Source: Spirochaetaceae bacterium (GTDB lineage: Bacteria; Spirochaetota; Spirochaetia; B11-G9). Taken from it: a DNA stretch of 25,783 bases. The translations under genes and the position numbers were made by a program. Of the stretch, positions 14,861-23,639 are shown piece by piece (positions within the stretch are counted from its first letter, which is position 1; each line of letters begins with the position of its first letter). The stretch is from contig DAOVSY010000004.1 in NCBI GenBank assembly GCA_030633365.1, forward strand, positions 1 through 25,783, read 5' to 3'. The notes below the pieces were generated by a model. That model saw only the letters and a program-made list of their open reading frames with translations. It made no database searches and had not been told where the DNA came from.

Positions 14861-15319
14861 TTGTTCCTCCACTAAGCATAGAATAAGAGTTGATAAAGAA
14901 AGGGTCAAGGAGCATGTAAATACAGAATTGGATGATTAAAAATTAAACCTGAAGCAAAAAACCACTTTTCTGCATACTACAGATTAGGAATACAAAAGGA
15001 AAAGTGTTAATTGGGAGAAAAGTGTTTGAATTTGCAGTTATAAGTATACTTTGCCCATACATCAGAATTAACAGTACCATTAATATTTTACTGATATTTT
15101 TCAGTTAAGATATAGAAACTTTTTAGAATCAACTATTTTAAATTTGCAATGCCCCCAGCATACAGAAAAGGAATAATTGTTAAACAAGATTTCTAGATCA
15201 TCAAATCCTGAGAATATATTTTAATTTTATTGGAGCAATATAATACTTTATGCTAAACTTCTTATAGCCTGGTCTCAACTACGTTGCTGCTCGACTATGC
15301 ATCCCCAAGGAGTTTAACT
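14861..15319. other. 459-nt intergenic region between divergent genes
   Basis: This AT-rich region lies between the aldo/keto reductase and the membrane winged-helix gene. I see no gene. A perfect TATAAT at 15239-15244 lacks a good -35. ACTGA/TCAGT (15090-15105) is a weak hairpin. The last 45 nt hold copy B of the structured element. Confidence 0.5.
15268..15312 (+). repeat. Structured element ending in a Shine-Dalgarno sequence (copy B)
   Basis: This is the counterpart of 4774-4820. It has the same CCTGGTC border and the same GCTCG-R-C-Y-ATGCA...AAGGAG end, but its inner hairpin is CAAC-TAC-GTTG instead of GCG-CTT-CGC. The outer stem is GGTC/GACT. AAGGAG at 15307-15312 is seven bases before the ATG at 15320. 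Confidence 0.5.
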
Positions 15320-16015
15320 ATGAACAAAAATAAAAACCTGTATAAACTGGATGATGTCTTTATAGTTATATCATATTTACTAATTCTCCCACTCTTATAC
15401 ATCTTTAAACCAGTATTATCATATATTATCTATGATGCAGAAAATGCCCAGGAAGTTTTTCTGCAGTTTGTACAATCACAATTTGTAATTATTTCAATAT
15501 TACTTGGTTCCAGCATATTTCTGCAAATATTGGGTCGTGTAATTCGAAAAGAAGAAAAAGTTCTGGTTAAAATTCTTGATATTGTTGTTATGTATAAAAC
15601 AATTTCTATTAATCAGCTTCAACATAACCTGGAGATGAATCAACCTCAAATAGAAAAATATATAAAAAAGCTATCCAATATCGGCCGCTTGAATATCCAT
15701 TTTGACGGAACCTACGTAAAACTACAGCTTCAAACTAGTACAGACGCGATTTATCGCGTCTCTCCTGAAAAGGAATCATCATCAACTGGAGGTAGTACAG
15801 ATCAGACAGTTTCCTCCAAAGAGGATCTGCAAAATTTCCTTGGAAATTTAAAAGGAAAGCAAATATCAGGTAAAAAATTTAATGTCGTTTTGTTTATTGT
15901 TTTATTTTTAGCTTTCTGGCCTATTGCCTTCATCTATGCAGCCAGTTATTACATGAAATCACAAAAAGGCAATATAATAGAAGAAAGACTAAAAAACAGG
16001 TTGAAAGATATGTAA
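15320..16015 (+). CDS. Membrane-anchored winged-helix protein with an embedded REP palindrome
   Basis: The 231-residue protein has two N-terminal membrane helices (about 12-35 and 50-70). A cytoplasmic section follows with a winged-helix-like pattern (K-T-I-S-I-N-Q-L...N-Q-P-Q-I-E-K-Y-I-K-K-L...G-R-L-N-I-H-F-D-G), then a low-complexity Ser/Thr linker and a third helix near residues 189-211. The linker encodes a perfect DNA palindrome of 9-bp arms (15742-15750 and 15753-15761) that belongs to the REP-like family, translated as D-A-I-Y-R-V. The start at 15320 is set by AAGGAG seven bases upstream, although the frame is open 12 codons earlier. I do not know a function. A membrane-bound transcription regulator is possible. 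Confidence 0.65.
   Translation: MNKNKNLYKLDDVFIVISYLLILPLLYIFKPVLSYIIYDAENAQEVFLQFVQSQFVIISILLGSSIFLQILGRVIRKEEKVLVKILDIVVMYKTISINQLQHNLEMNQPQIEKYIKKLSNIGRLNIHFDGTYVKLQLQTSTDAIYRVSPEKESSSTGGSTDQTVSSKEDLQNFLGNLKGKQISGKKFNVVLFIVLFLAFWPIAFIYAASYYMKSQKGNIIEERLKNRLKDM
15738..15767. repeat. REP-like palindrome 2, inside a coding region
   Basis: AGACGCGAT-TT-ATCGCGTCT is a perfect palindrome starting four bases after GTAC. Its centre CGATTTATCG also forms the loop of the palindrome at 23640-23690. It keeps the reading frame and adds no stop. Confidence 0.65.
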
Positions 16016-16017
16016 CT

Positions 16018-16045
16018 GTAGGGGACGCAGATCTGCGTCCCTTAC
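16018..16045. repeat. REP-like palindrome 3
   Basis: The 20-bp perfect palindrome GGGACGCAGATCTGCGTCCC (16022-16041) is flanked by GTAG and TTAC, which extend the stem with one G-T pair. It lies two bases after a stop codon, between convergent genes. It may also help terminate, although no T-run follows. Confidence 0.7.
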
Positions 16046-16069
16046 GGTGACCCAACCATTGATGGACTG

Positions 16070-16477
16070 TTATACAAAACACCCCGCCATTGCCTTTTGC
16101 ATCTCTTCGGGCATCATTCTTGGTTTACTGGAAGCAGTATCGATAAATGCCAGCTTAGTTTCACCCGTATTAATTAATATATTTTCTTCATTAAATATTT
16201 CATAGTTAAAAATAATTTTAAATCCTGGTTTCTTTTTTATAAATACTTTAACTGTCAATAGTTCATCATATCTACCCGGAACCAGATATTTAGAACAGTT
16301 TTCAAGTACTGGCATTATAACGCCACTATCCTCCAGTTCCCGGTAGCTTAATCCAAGCTGCCTTAAACTCTCCACCCTGGCAACTTCATAATAAGCAGCA
16401 TAGTTCCCATAATAGACATATCCCATACGATCTGTTTCTGCATAACGTACTCTTATCTGTGTTTCTGATTTGTACAT
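16070..16477 (-). CDS. Acyl-CoA thioesterase of the 4HBT/YbgC hot-dog family
   Basis: The 135-residue protein has the hot-dog signature R-V-R-Y-A-E-T-D16-R-M-G-Y-V-Y-Y-G-N-Y, with the catalytic aspartate in its expected position, and then the long central helix (E-V-A-R-V-E-S-L-R). YbgC-like members hydrolyse short or medium acyl-CoA thioesters in the cytoplasm, often linked to phospholipid turnover. The usual His/Ala residues of the V-Y-H-A-N-Y motif are replaced by Tyr-Gly, which is common in Gram-positive and spirochaete-type members. GGAG is rather far from the ATG (about 14 nt). It is transcribed away from butyrate kinase. Confidence 0.8.
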   Translation of the reverse strand: MYKSETQIRVRYAETDRMGYVYYGNYAAYYEVARVESLRQLGLSYRELEDSGVIMPVLENCSKYLVPGRYDELLTVKVFIKKKPGFKIIFNYEIFNEENILINTGETKLAFIDTASSKPRMMPEEMQKAMAGCFV

Positions 16478-16505
16478 TTTTAATCCATGTCTCCTTTTAA
16501 CTCAT

Positions 16506-16556
16506 GTAAAGGGCAGCCACAAGGGAACCTGACGGTTTCCATGGGACTGCCCCTAC
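16506..16556. repeat. REP-like palindrome 4 (long form)
   Basis: The outer arms GTAAAGGGCAG and CTGCCCCTAC enclose an imperfect inner stem GGAACC/GGTTTCC. Unlike the others it sits between divergent genes, upstream of butyrate kinase. Confidence 0.6.
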
Positions 16557-16573
16557 GACTCAACGTATTCTTC

Positions 16574-16601
16574 TTGCATTCCTTTATTAGCTGGGTAATA
16601 A
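16574..16601 (+). promoter_or_regulatory. Possible promoter of butyrate kinase
   Basis: TTGCAT (16574-16579), a 16-nt spacer and TAATAA (16596-16601) give a moderate match. Initiation near 16608 would place the start point just before the GGAGA at 16611-16615. Confidence 0.4.
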
Positions 16602-16620
16602 TACATAACAGGAGACTTTA

Positions 16621-17694
16621 ATGGAATACCGAATATTGATTATTAATCCTGGTTCAACTTCAACAAAATATGCAGTTTTCGATGGGCAAAAAGAAAAACT
16701 GGTACAAACAATAAGACATAATCATAAGGATCTGGATAAATACTCAAGTATAGGAGATCAATTTAATTTTCGATCCAATGTTATTGAAACAGGACTTGAA
16801 GAATCTGGTATTGCTGTTTCATCACTGGATTGTGTTATTGGAAGGGGAGGATTGCTTAAAGCCATTCCTGGTGGTGTATGGAAAGTTAATTCAGATATGA
16901 TAAAGGATCTAAAAGAAGCAAAAAGAGGTGAACATGCTTCCAACCTTGGGGGAATAATAGCCTACAGCATTGCAGAAAAAGCAAATGCTCCCAGTTTTAT
17001 TGCTGACCCTGTTGTAGTAGATGAGATGATTGATTATGCAAGAATTTCCGGTCACCCTGAACTACCACGATTATCAATTTTTCACGCACTTAACCAAAAA
17101 GCAACAGCAAGGAGAGCTGCTGAAGAATTGGGTAAACCCTATGAAAATTGTAGCTTTATTGTGGCACATATGGGTGGAGGAGTATCCGTTGGAGCCCACC
17201 TGAATGGCAGAGTTATAGATGTAAACAATGCCCTCAATGGCGAAGGTCCTTTCTCCCCTGAAAGGAGTGGAACACTTCCTGCCGGACAGTTAGTGGAACT
17301 ATGTTTTTCCGGTAAATTTACAAAAAAAAATATACTTAAAAAATTAAAAGGAAAAGGTGGCCTGGAAGCCTACCTTGGAACTCCAGATGGTATTGAAATA
17401 GAAAATATGATTAAAAAAGGCGATAGGAATGCAGAGCTCATTTACAATGCCATGGCTTATCAGGTTGCAAAAGAAATTGGTGCCCTTGCAACAGTTTTAA
17501 AAGGCAGTATAGATGGTATTATACTAACTGGCGGACTTGCATACAGTAATATTCTTATAGGTAAAATAAAAGAAGGTGTTGATTTCATTGCTAAAGTATT
17601 TGTTTTTCCAGGAGAAAATGAGATAGAAGCTCTTCGGGATGCAGCCATCAGAGCTCTCACAGGTAAAGAAAAACCACAGGAGTATAGAAGTTGA
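16621..17694 (+). CDS. buk: Butyrate kinase
   Basis: The 357-residue ASKHA-fold kinase starts with the phosphate-binding I-N-P-G-S-T-S-T-K (N9, G11, S12, T13). It continues with V-I-G-R-G-G-L, A-D-P-V-V-V-D-E, R-L-S-I-F-H-A-L-N-Q-K-A, H-M-G-G-G-V-S-V-G and I-I-L-T-G-G-L-A. These are butyrate kinase rather than acetate kinase signatures. It converts butyryl phosphate and ADP to butyrate and ATP in the last step of butyrate fermentation, or runs in reverse; branched-chain acyl substrates are also known in the family. No phosphotransbutyrylase gene is adjacent, so the partner must be elsewhere. GGAGA six bases upstream of the ATG is the ribosome-binding site. Confidence 0.9.
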   Translation: MEYRILIINPGSTSTKYAVFDGQKEKLVQTIRHNHKDLDKYSSIGDQFNFRSNVIETGLEESGIAVSSLDCVIGRGGLLKAIPGGVWKVNSDMIKDLKEAKRGEHASNLGGIIAYSIAEKANAPSFIADPVVVDEMIDYARISGHPELPRLSIFHALNQKATARRAAEELGKPYENCSFIVAHMGGGVSVGAHLNGRVIDVNNALNGEGPFSPERSGTLPAGQLVELCFSGKFTKKNILKKLKGKGGLEAYLGTPDGIEIENMIKKGDRNAELIYNAMAYQVAKEIGALATVLKGSIDGIILTGGLAYSNILIGKIKEGVDFIAKVFVFPGENEIEALRDAAIRALTGKEKPQEYRS

Positions 17695-17791
17695 AGCTAG
17701 CAAACCTGACATTTATCAACAACGAAAATTATACCGGTAATACTTGAAATCTGCTAACAATTTCCTTATTCTGAATATAGGAGAATATTAG

Positions 17792-18346
17792 ATGCTCGTA
17801 GAAGCGGAAATTTGGACCATAGCAAGAACAGACCAGGGCAATGCCGTACTTATTCGTCCTATAGGATCAGAAAGTGCCGTTCCAATCTTTATGGGTCAGC
17901 TTGAAGCGCAATCTATACTAATTGGTATGGGCAGTGTCCCAATGCCCAGACCCCTGACTCATGATCTTTTTATAAAGATCTTTAAAAAACTTAAAACGAC
18001 TATTTTACGAATAGAAATAAATTCCCTGAAAAATGGTACTTTTTTTGCTAAATTAATATTAAAAAATGGAAAAGATGAACTAATTATTGATTGTCGGCCT
18101 TCAGATGCACTGGGACTTGCAGTAAGGAAAAAGTGTCAAATTTTTATTGATGAAGAAATTGTTGATGAAGCAGGTATTCCTATAAGTACAATTACTAATA
18201 AAAATGTAGAAACAAACTATGATTTAACTAAATCAGAGATAAAAATGCTTAAACAGGAACTTGAAAAAGTTATTGAAATTGAAGACTATGAAGAAGCAGC
18301 AAAAATAAGAGACAGAATCAATAAACTGGAAAATGATAATAAATAA
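17792..18346 (+). CDS. Bifunctional nuclease-family protein with a C-terminal UVR motif
   Basis: Residues 1-130 match the BFN/DUF151 domain: V-E-A-E-I-W-T-I, I-F-M-G-Q-L-E-A-Q-S-I, R-P-L-T-H-D-L, F-F-A-K-L-I-L and D-C-R-P-S-D-A-L-G-L-A-V. The last 40 residues form a UvrB/UvrC-type coiled-coil motif, with E-D-Y-E-E-A-A-K-I-R-D-R-I-N-K-L-E as its core. Plant and bacterial BFN proteins have reported nuclease activity, but the bacterial role is poorly defined. The UVR helix usually mediates protein contacts. It is cytoplasmic and 184 residues long, as expected. It precedes the large GH13 gene by 41 nt in the same direction and may share its transcript. Confidence 0.85.
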   Translation: MLVEAEIWTIARTDQGNAVLIRPIGSESAVPIFMGQLEAQSILIGMGSVPMPRPLTHDLFIKIFKKLKTTILRIEINSLKNGTFFAKLILKNGKDELIIDCRPSDALGLAVRKKCQIFIDEEIVDEAGIPISTITNKNVETNYDLTKSEIKMLKQELEKVIEIEDYEEAAKIRDRINKLENDNK

Positions 18347-18387
18347 TAATATTCCAGAAATAACTTACATTCGTACTTGAGGTAACA

Positions 18388-21300
18388 ATGAGAATTAAAA
18401 TTATTAATAATGCCGGGATTGATGTTGAGAAAAATTTTGAAATAAGTTTTACTGAAGCTACTAATATTTCAGGCAATATCAATAAATATCTTGAAAAAAC
18501 TGACCAAATAGAAAAAACAACTGCAGCTGGTGTATATGCTGTAAATTTAATTGGACAGATTTTTGAATATATTTTCTCTAATTATTTAAAGACTGAAAAC
18601 TCAGATCTATTCCCCAGAATAAAAAATTATACTGATAAAAAAATTGGTAAATTGGAAACTGAAAAAGTAGTAAATACTTTTACAAAAAGTTTTTCTCCTA
18701 ATGGGAATACAATTGAAGAATTAATTGTTCTGCGCTTAACAAATGAGAATCCGGCATGTGACCCTTACAAAGTAATTTTCGAAGAAAATGACCTTGTTAA
18801 AAATACAGCCTATATTGAAATGCTTGAAAGCAGTTATGCATTTTTAAAGGATATTAAAGGTCCAGGAACTGGAAAACTTAATTTAATCGATTTCCTCAAA
18901 GCACCAGGAAAAGCACATCCCAACAGCTTGATAGATCAGCTATCATATATATCCGAAAACTGGAAATTGTTATTAGGAGATAAGTTTCAACTTCTTTTAA
19001 GGGGAATCGACTTCTTAAAAGAAGAGAGTAAACCTCATTTCCCTCCAGGCCCGGGTCCACTGGAAGCCTATAATTATGACTATGGAGCTGGAAGCCCTGA
19101 AGGGTTCAGTCAGGACTCGAACTGGATGCCAAATGTAGTAATGTTAGCAAAAAGTACTCTGGTTTGGCTGGATCAACTATCAAAAAAATATAAAACCTCA
19201 ATTACACGATTGGATCAAATACCAGATGAAGAGCTTGATTTAATTTCTTCCAGAGGGTTCTCTGCTCTCTGGCTTATTGGTTTATGGGAAAGAAGCAGTG
19301 CATCAAAACAAATTAAACGCACATGTGGTAACCCCGAAGCTGAATCTTCAGCATATTCACTGAAACGATATGAAATTGCTGAAGAACTGGGGGGATGGCA
19401 ATCCCTGCACAATCTCAAACATAGATGTCAGGAAAGAGGAGTACGTCTTGCAAGTGATATGGTTCCAAACCATACAGGTATTGATTCTGACTGGATAAAT
19501 GAACATCCTGACTGGTTTTTACAACTTCCATATTCCCCATATCCGAATTACAGCTTTAATGGGCAAAATCTTTCTCCTAATCCGGAAATTGGTATTTATC
19601 TGGAAGATCATTATTATAATCAATCTGATGCCGCTGTTACCTTTAAAAGAGTGGATTTTAAGAGTGGTGAAGAGCGTCATATATATCATGGTAATGACGG
19701 AACCTCAATGCCCTGGAATGATACAGCACAGCTAAACTACCTAAACCCTGAAACAAGAGAGGCAATAATACAGACAATTCTTCATGTTGCCAGAAATTTC
19801 CCTGTTATTCGGTTTGATGCAGCTATGACTCTGGCAAAAAAGCATATACAAAGGTTATGGTTTCCTGAACCTGGCTCTGGGGGAGATATCCCTACAAGAT
19901 CAGAGAGGGGACTAAGCAGGGAAGACTTTAATAAAGCAATACCAATTGAATTCTGGCGTGATGTTGTTGACAGAATAAAAGAGGAAGCTCCTGATACCCT
20001 CCTCCTTGCAGAAGCATTCTGGATGATGGAAGGGTACTTTGTTAAAAACCTTGGAATGCACAGAGTCTACAACAGTGCGTTTATGAATATGCTTAAAATG
20101 GAAGAAAACCATAAATATAAAGAAACTATAAAAAACACCCTTATTTATGAACCTGAAATACTTAAAAGGTTTGTAAATTTTATGAACAATCCGGATGAAG
20201 ATACTGCAGCCGAGCAGTTTGGAATGGGAGATAAATATTTTGGAATATGTACCATGCTATCGACCATGCCGGGGCTACCAATGTTTGGCCATGGTCAGAT
20301 TGAAGGATTTAAAGAAAAATATGGTATGGAATACCGTAAAGCTTATCATAATGAAATTCCAGACACAGATTTTATAAACAGACACAATAGAGAAATTTTT
20401 CCACTTATTAAAAAAAGATATCTCTTCTCAGAATCAGAAAATTTCCAACTCTACGATCTATTCAGTCAGGAGGGCCATATTAACGAAAACGTTTTTGCAT
20501 GGTCAAACAGTACTAACAATGAGAATGCCATTGTATTTTTTAATAATTCATTTACTTCAGCTGCAGGCTGGATAAATACTGCTGCTGCAAAACTAAATCA
20601 GGCTGATATTAAAATTGGATCTGCTCTTAACCTTCAGAATAGTTCCAGTCATTACTGCATTTTTAAAGAACAAAGATCAGGATTATCATTTATTAGAAAT
20701 TCACAGAATATATTAAACTCGGGGATTTATTTACACTTAAATGGGTATGAATGTCAGGTGTATTTGGACTTTAGAGAAGTTTTTGATGAAACTGGAACCT
20801 GGGGTAAACTGGAGGCAGAACTAAATGGGAAAGGGGTAAGCAACATAGACAGGGCGCTTAGACAACTTTCTCTTAAACAAGCATCAAATAAATTACATGA
20901 TATTTTTCAGACAGAAATTACAGATGGACTTAAAGATCTTGTATTAAATGGTAAAAATAAATCTCATGGATTTACAACTGAACTTCAACAGTTATATTCC
21001 AATTTTCTGGAGGAATTAAAATCAAATTCATATATTGATAATTATTCAATAAAACAAGTAGAGTTATTATACAACAAATCTATGGAATCTGTTGAGTCTC
21101 TTGGGAAAATGATTACTGGGGAAGACTCCCCTCTGTGGTCAAAATATATTTCCAGAGGTATTAAAATGATGCCTGAGGTATGGACTCTTCTGCTTGGATG
21201 GATAACATTATTCCCATTATCAGAACTTACATCCAATAATAAAGAAACTATTTTAAATACAGATTTATTAGAATTATTGGAAGATCTGAATTTCAAACAA

Positions 21301-21699
21301 TCAATTGATTATTTATTCACTTCAATCGGCATAGAGGAATCATACTTTTATGAACTGCATCAATTAGCACTTATTATCCCCTCCCATAAAAAGTGGAGTA
21401 AAGATGATCTTAAAGGAAAAGATTCACCCTTTAAAATATTAGAAAGCCATTTAGGATATCCAATAATTTCAAATTTTATTGGTAAAAACCATCACCAAAA
21501 CATAGAATGGTTTAAAAGGGAACCTTTTCAGTTATTAACCTGGTGGATTTTTGTATTAAATACATTAAAACAAATTTTAAATGATATGAACTTGGAGATA
21601 ATTAATAGTTTTTTTGATATAATTACAAAATGGTTGGAAGGAGAAGAAAGTTCTGAATGCCAAATTGATCTGCTTTTTGCGAGTATAAGGAAAGAATGA
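18388..21699 (+). CDS. Large cytoplasmic GH13 (alpha-amylase clan) protein
   Basis: The 1103-residue protein has no signal peptide. About 230 N-terminal residues are unrecognised. A GH13 barrel then spans about 240-720, with G-F-S-A-L-W-L-I-G-L-W-E-R, region I D357-M-V-P-N-H362, region II R475-F-D477 (nucleophile), region III A-E542-A-F (acid/base) and the late G-L-P-M-F-G-H-G-Q. Region IV reads F-M-N-N-P602-D603-E-D, so a proline replaces the usual His while the aspartate stays. A beta domain follows (about 740-830) and then roughly 260 helical residues without match. It probably acts on an intracellular alpha-glucan or glucoside by hydrolysis or transfer. TGAGG precedes the ATG, and the stop overlaps the next start (ATGA). 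Confidence 0.78.
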   Translation: MRIKIINNAGIDVEKNFEISFTEATNISGNINKYLEKTDQIEKTTAAGVYAVNLIGQIFEYIFSNYLKTENSDLFPRIKNYTDKKIGKLETEKVVNTFTKSFSPNGNTIEELIVLRLTNENPACDPYKVIFEENDLVKNTAYIEMLESSYAFLKDIKGPGTGKLNLIDFLKAPGKAHPNSLIDQLSYISENWKLLLGDKFQLLLRGIDFLKEESKPHFPPGPGPLEAYNYDYGAGSPEGFSQDSNWMPNVVMLAKSTLVWLDQLSKKYKTSITRLDQIPDEELDLISSRGFSALWLIGLWERSSASKQIKRTCGNPEAESSAYSLKRYEIAEELGGWQSLHNLKHRCQERGVRLASDMVPNHTGIDSDWINEHPDWFLQLPYSPYPNYSFNGQNLSPNPEIGIYLEDHYYNQSDAAVTFKRVDFKSGEERHIYHGNDGTSMPWNDTAQLNYLNPETREAIIQTILHVARNFPVIRFDAAMTLAKKHIQRLWFPEPGSGGDIPTRSERGLSREDFNKAIPIEFWRDVVDRIKEEAPDTLLLAEAFWMMEGYFVKNLGMHRVYNSAFMNMLKMEENHKYKETIKNTLIYEPEILKRFVNFMNNPDEDTAAEQFGMGDKYFGICTMLSTMPGLPMFGHGQIEGFKEKYGMEYRKAYHNEIPDTDFINRHNREIFPLIKKRYLFSESENFQLYDLFSQEGHINENVFAWSNSTNNENAIVFFNNSFTSAAGWINTAAAKLNQADIKIGSALNLQNSSSHYCIFKEQRSGLSFIRNSQNILNSGIYLHLNGYECQVYLDFREVFDETGTWGKLEAELNGKGVSNIDRALRQLSLKQASNKLHDIFQTEITDGLKDLVLNGKNKSHGFTTELQQLYSNFLEELKSNSYIDNYSIKQVELLYNKSMESVESLGKMITGEDSPLWSKYISRGIKMMPEVWTLLLGWITLFPLSELTSNNKETILNTDLLELLEDLNFKQSIDYLFTSIGIEESYFYELHQLALIIPSHKKWSKDDLKGKDSPFKILESHLGYPIISNFIGKNHHQNIEWFKREPFQLLTWWIFVLNTLKQILNDMNLEIINSFFDIITKWLEGEESSECQIDLLFASIRKE

Positions 21700-22355
21700 A
21701 AAAAAAAATACTAATAACTGGACCTGAATCTAATCTTAAAACAAAACTAGTTAAACTCTTCCTAAGCAATAATTCCATTGTTGCAGTTTCTACTGAAACT
21801 CCTAATAAAAAATCCAGCAGCAAAAAAAGTAATCTGATTGAAATACCATGGAACAGCAAATCTCCATTATCTGCAAAAAATATGATCCTTGAATGTCACA
21901 ATAAACTAAGTGGATTTGATGAAGCCTTGACTATTTTTTCATCAGAACAAAACAACAAGCCAATTCATGAAATTCCATCTTCGATTATTGAAGAGGCAAT
22001 AGACACAAATTTAAAAGGGAATATCTTTATATTGAAGGAGATTATTCTATATTTTCAAAACAAAGGTGTTGGAAATATATCTCTTATAAATAGCATCACA
22101 CAGAATGAAATTCCAGCACCTCTTTATGCTTTGGAATTAGGAGCATTATCGGCATTAACCAAGTCTCTTTTTGCTTCTTATCAAAACGAACAGCTTGCAG
22201 TTAACTCATTTAGCTCCCAATCATTTGAAATAGATGAGTATGCAGATTTTATATTTAAAAATATTTCTGATAGAGGAAAAGTTGTTCATGGTAAAATGTT
22301 TAAATTCCAGGATAGAGGGATGTTAAAATCTTTTACTAAGCAAATAAAAAGATAA
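21696..22355 (+). CDS. Degenerate short-chain dehydrogenase/reductase-like protein
   Basis: The 219-residue protein has the SDR outline: an N-terminal K-I-L-I-T-G strand-turn, an I-D-T-N-L-K-G-N helix, I-S-L-I-N-S-I strand and Y144 with a following helix. The key residues are missing. The glycine motif T-G-x3-G-x-G is replaced by T-G-P-E-S-N-L-K, and Y144 is not followed by Lys four residues on (Y-A-L-E-L). It is therefore probably unable to use NAD(P) in the normal way and may be structural or regulatory. It overlaps the GH13 gene by four bases (ATGA), which implies translational coupling and a joint task. The Lys/Ser-rich loop at residues 28-45 is also unusual. Confidence 0.68.
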   Translation: MKKKILITGPESNLKTKLVKLFLSNNSIVAVSTETPNKKSSSKKSNLIEIPWNSKSPLSAKNMILECHNKLSGFDEALTIFSSEQNNKPIHEIPSSIIEEAIDTNLKGNIFILKEIILYFQNKGVGNISLINSITQNEIPAPLYALELGALSALTKSLFASYQNEQLAVNSFSSQSFEIDEYADFIFKNISDRGKVVHGKMFKFQDRGMLKSFTKQIKR

Positions 22356-22400
22356 ATTGAATCTCTTGATTCTTAAATCCTATTAAGGTATGTTTTATTC

Positions 22401-23633
22401 ATGAAAATATGGTTAAAATATCTACTAGGTATAATAATTGGAATAGTTCTGGGTATCTTTATTCCACCGGAAAATCTAATATTCAGAGATGTTCTCGAAT
22501 TTCTTAATAAACTTATAATTAACATTGGCCGCTACACAGTATTTCCTATAGTATTTTTCTCCATAGGCTATGGGACTTTTAAACTTAAACAGGAAAAACG
22601 TATAAGTTCAATATACCTTAAAACAGGAGCCTATATAATTGCTTCAAGTATATTACTGGTAATTATAGGAACAGGTATTGTCTTATTATTTTCTCCAGAT
22701 AGAATACCAATAATTATAGAAGATCAAACAAGCTATAGTTTTCCGGGATACAAAAATATTCTTATATCAATATTTCCAATGAATCTATTCCAGATCTTTG
22801 CTGACAATAGCAATTTTCTGCTACCTGTTACATTTTTAGGATTTTTACTTGGGTTTAATTTTTCCTTCGATAAAGTTATGACCAGACCGGCTTATCAATT
22901 ATTTGATGCCATGTCCAGAATATTTTATCATATTGGCAGGTTTATTGTTGAAATCCTTGGTTTTGGTATGATAATTCTAGCAGCAAACTTTACAGTTCAA
23001 ATTATTCATACACCACAGCTAATTCTATTTAATCAGTTAATAATTCTTCTTACTATTAATACAATTTTGATTCTTTTTGGTATCTATCCTGCTTTAATCT
23101 ACTTTCTTGGAGGAAATCAAAATCCTTATAAAATAATATATGCAATACTGGGCCCTTCACTGGCTGCTGCTGCATCAGGAAATAGTTATTTTACTCTAAC
23201 CAGTTTGATTTTTCATGTAAAAGAAAACCTTGGGGTTCCAAGAAAAATTGGTTCTACAACCCTCCCCTTATTTACACTCTTTGGTAAAGCAGGGACTGCA
23301 GCTGCAACCAGCATAACCTTTTTTCTAATTCTAAAGTCCTATTCAAGCCTTTCTATTGGCCCTGTTGGAATACTATGGATAATGGTATTCAGCATTCTAA
23401 GCTCTTTCCTGGCAGGAACAGTACCTGGTATTGGAATATTGGTCTCTTTAGCTGCAATGTGCAAATTATATGGGAATGGAATAGAAGAGGGGTTTCTTAT
23501 TATTGGTTCAATAGCACCAATTCTTATAAGCTTTAGTGTCTTAATTGATACAGTTACAGCTGGAGTTTCTACATATCTCATTTCTTACCATGAAAAAGCT
23601 AATGAAGAAATTTCTGTAAAGGATTTTGTTTAA
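22401..23633 (+). CDS. Divergent DAACS (SLC1/GltP-type) cation symporter
   Basis: The 410-residue protein has eight membrane helices and two re-entrant hairpin regions of the dicarboxylate/amino acid:cation symporter family. Expected landmarks are F-P-I-V-F-F-S in helix 2, the hairpin A-A-A-A-S-G-N-S-Y-F-T-L, T-T-L-P-L-F-T-L-F-G-K-A-G-T-A-A in place of the usual N-M-D-G-T-A, and G-T-V-P-G-I-G near the second hairpin. It would use an Na+ or H+ gradient to import a small organic acid or amino acid. The altered helix-7 motif suggests an unusual ligand or coupling ion. The AAGG is 12 nt before the ATG, and no better start exists. It lies 45 nt downstream of the SDR-like gene. Confidence 0.8.
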   Translation: MKIWLKYLLGIIIGIVLGIFIPPENLIFRDVLEFLNKLIINIGRYTVFPIVFFSIGYGTFKLKQEKRISSIYLKTGAYIIASSILLVIIGTGIVLLFSPDRIPIIIEDQTSYSFPGYKNILISIFPMNLFQIFADNSNFLLPVTFLGFLLGFNFSFDKVMTRPAYQLFDAMSRIFYHIGRFIVEILGFGMIILAANFTVQIIHTPQLILFNQLIILLTINTILILFGIYPALIYFLGGNQNPYKIIYAILGPSLAAAASGNSYFTLTSLIFHVKENLGVPRKIGSTTLPLFTLFGKAGTAAATSITFFLILKSYSSLSIGPVGILWIMVFSILSSFLAGTVPGIGILVSLAAMCKLYGNGIEEGFLIIGSIAPILISFSVLIDTVTAGVSTYLISYHEKANEEISVKDFV

Positions 23634-23639
23634 AAATAT

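Noticed and set aside
3259..17694. Lysine-to-butyrate fermentation cluster (KamA plus butyrate kinase)
   Set aside because: The two genes are 12 kb apart with unrelated genes between them, and none of the intermediate enzymes is present.
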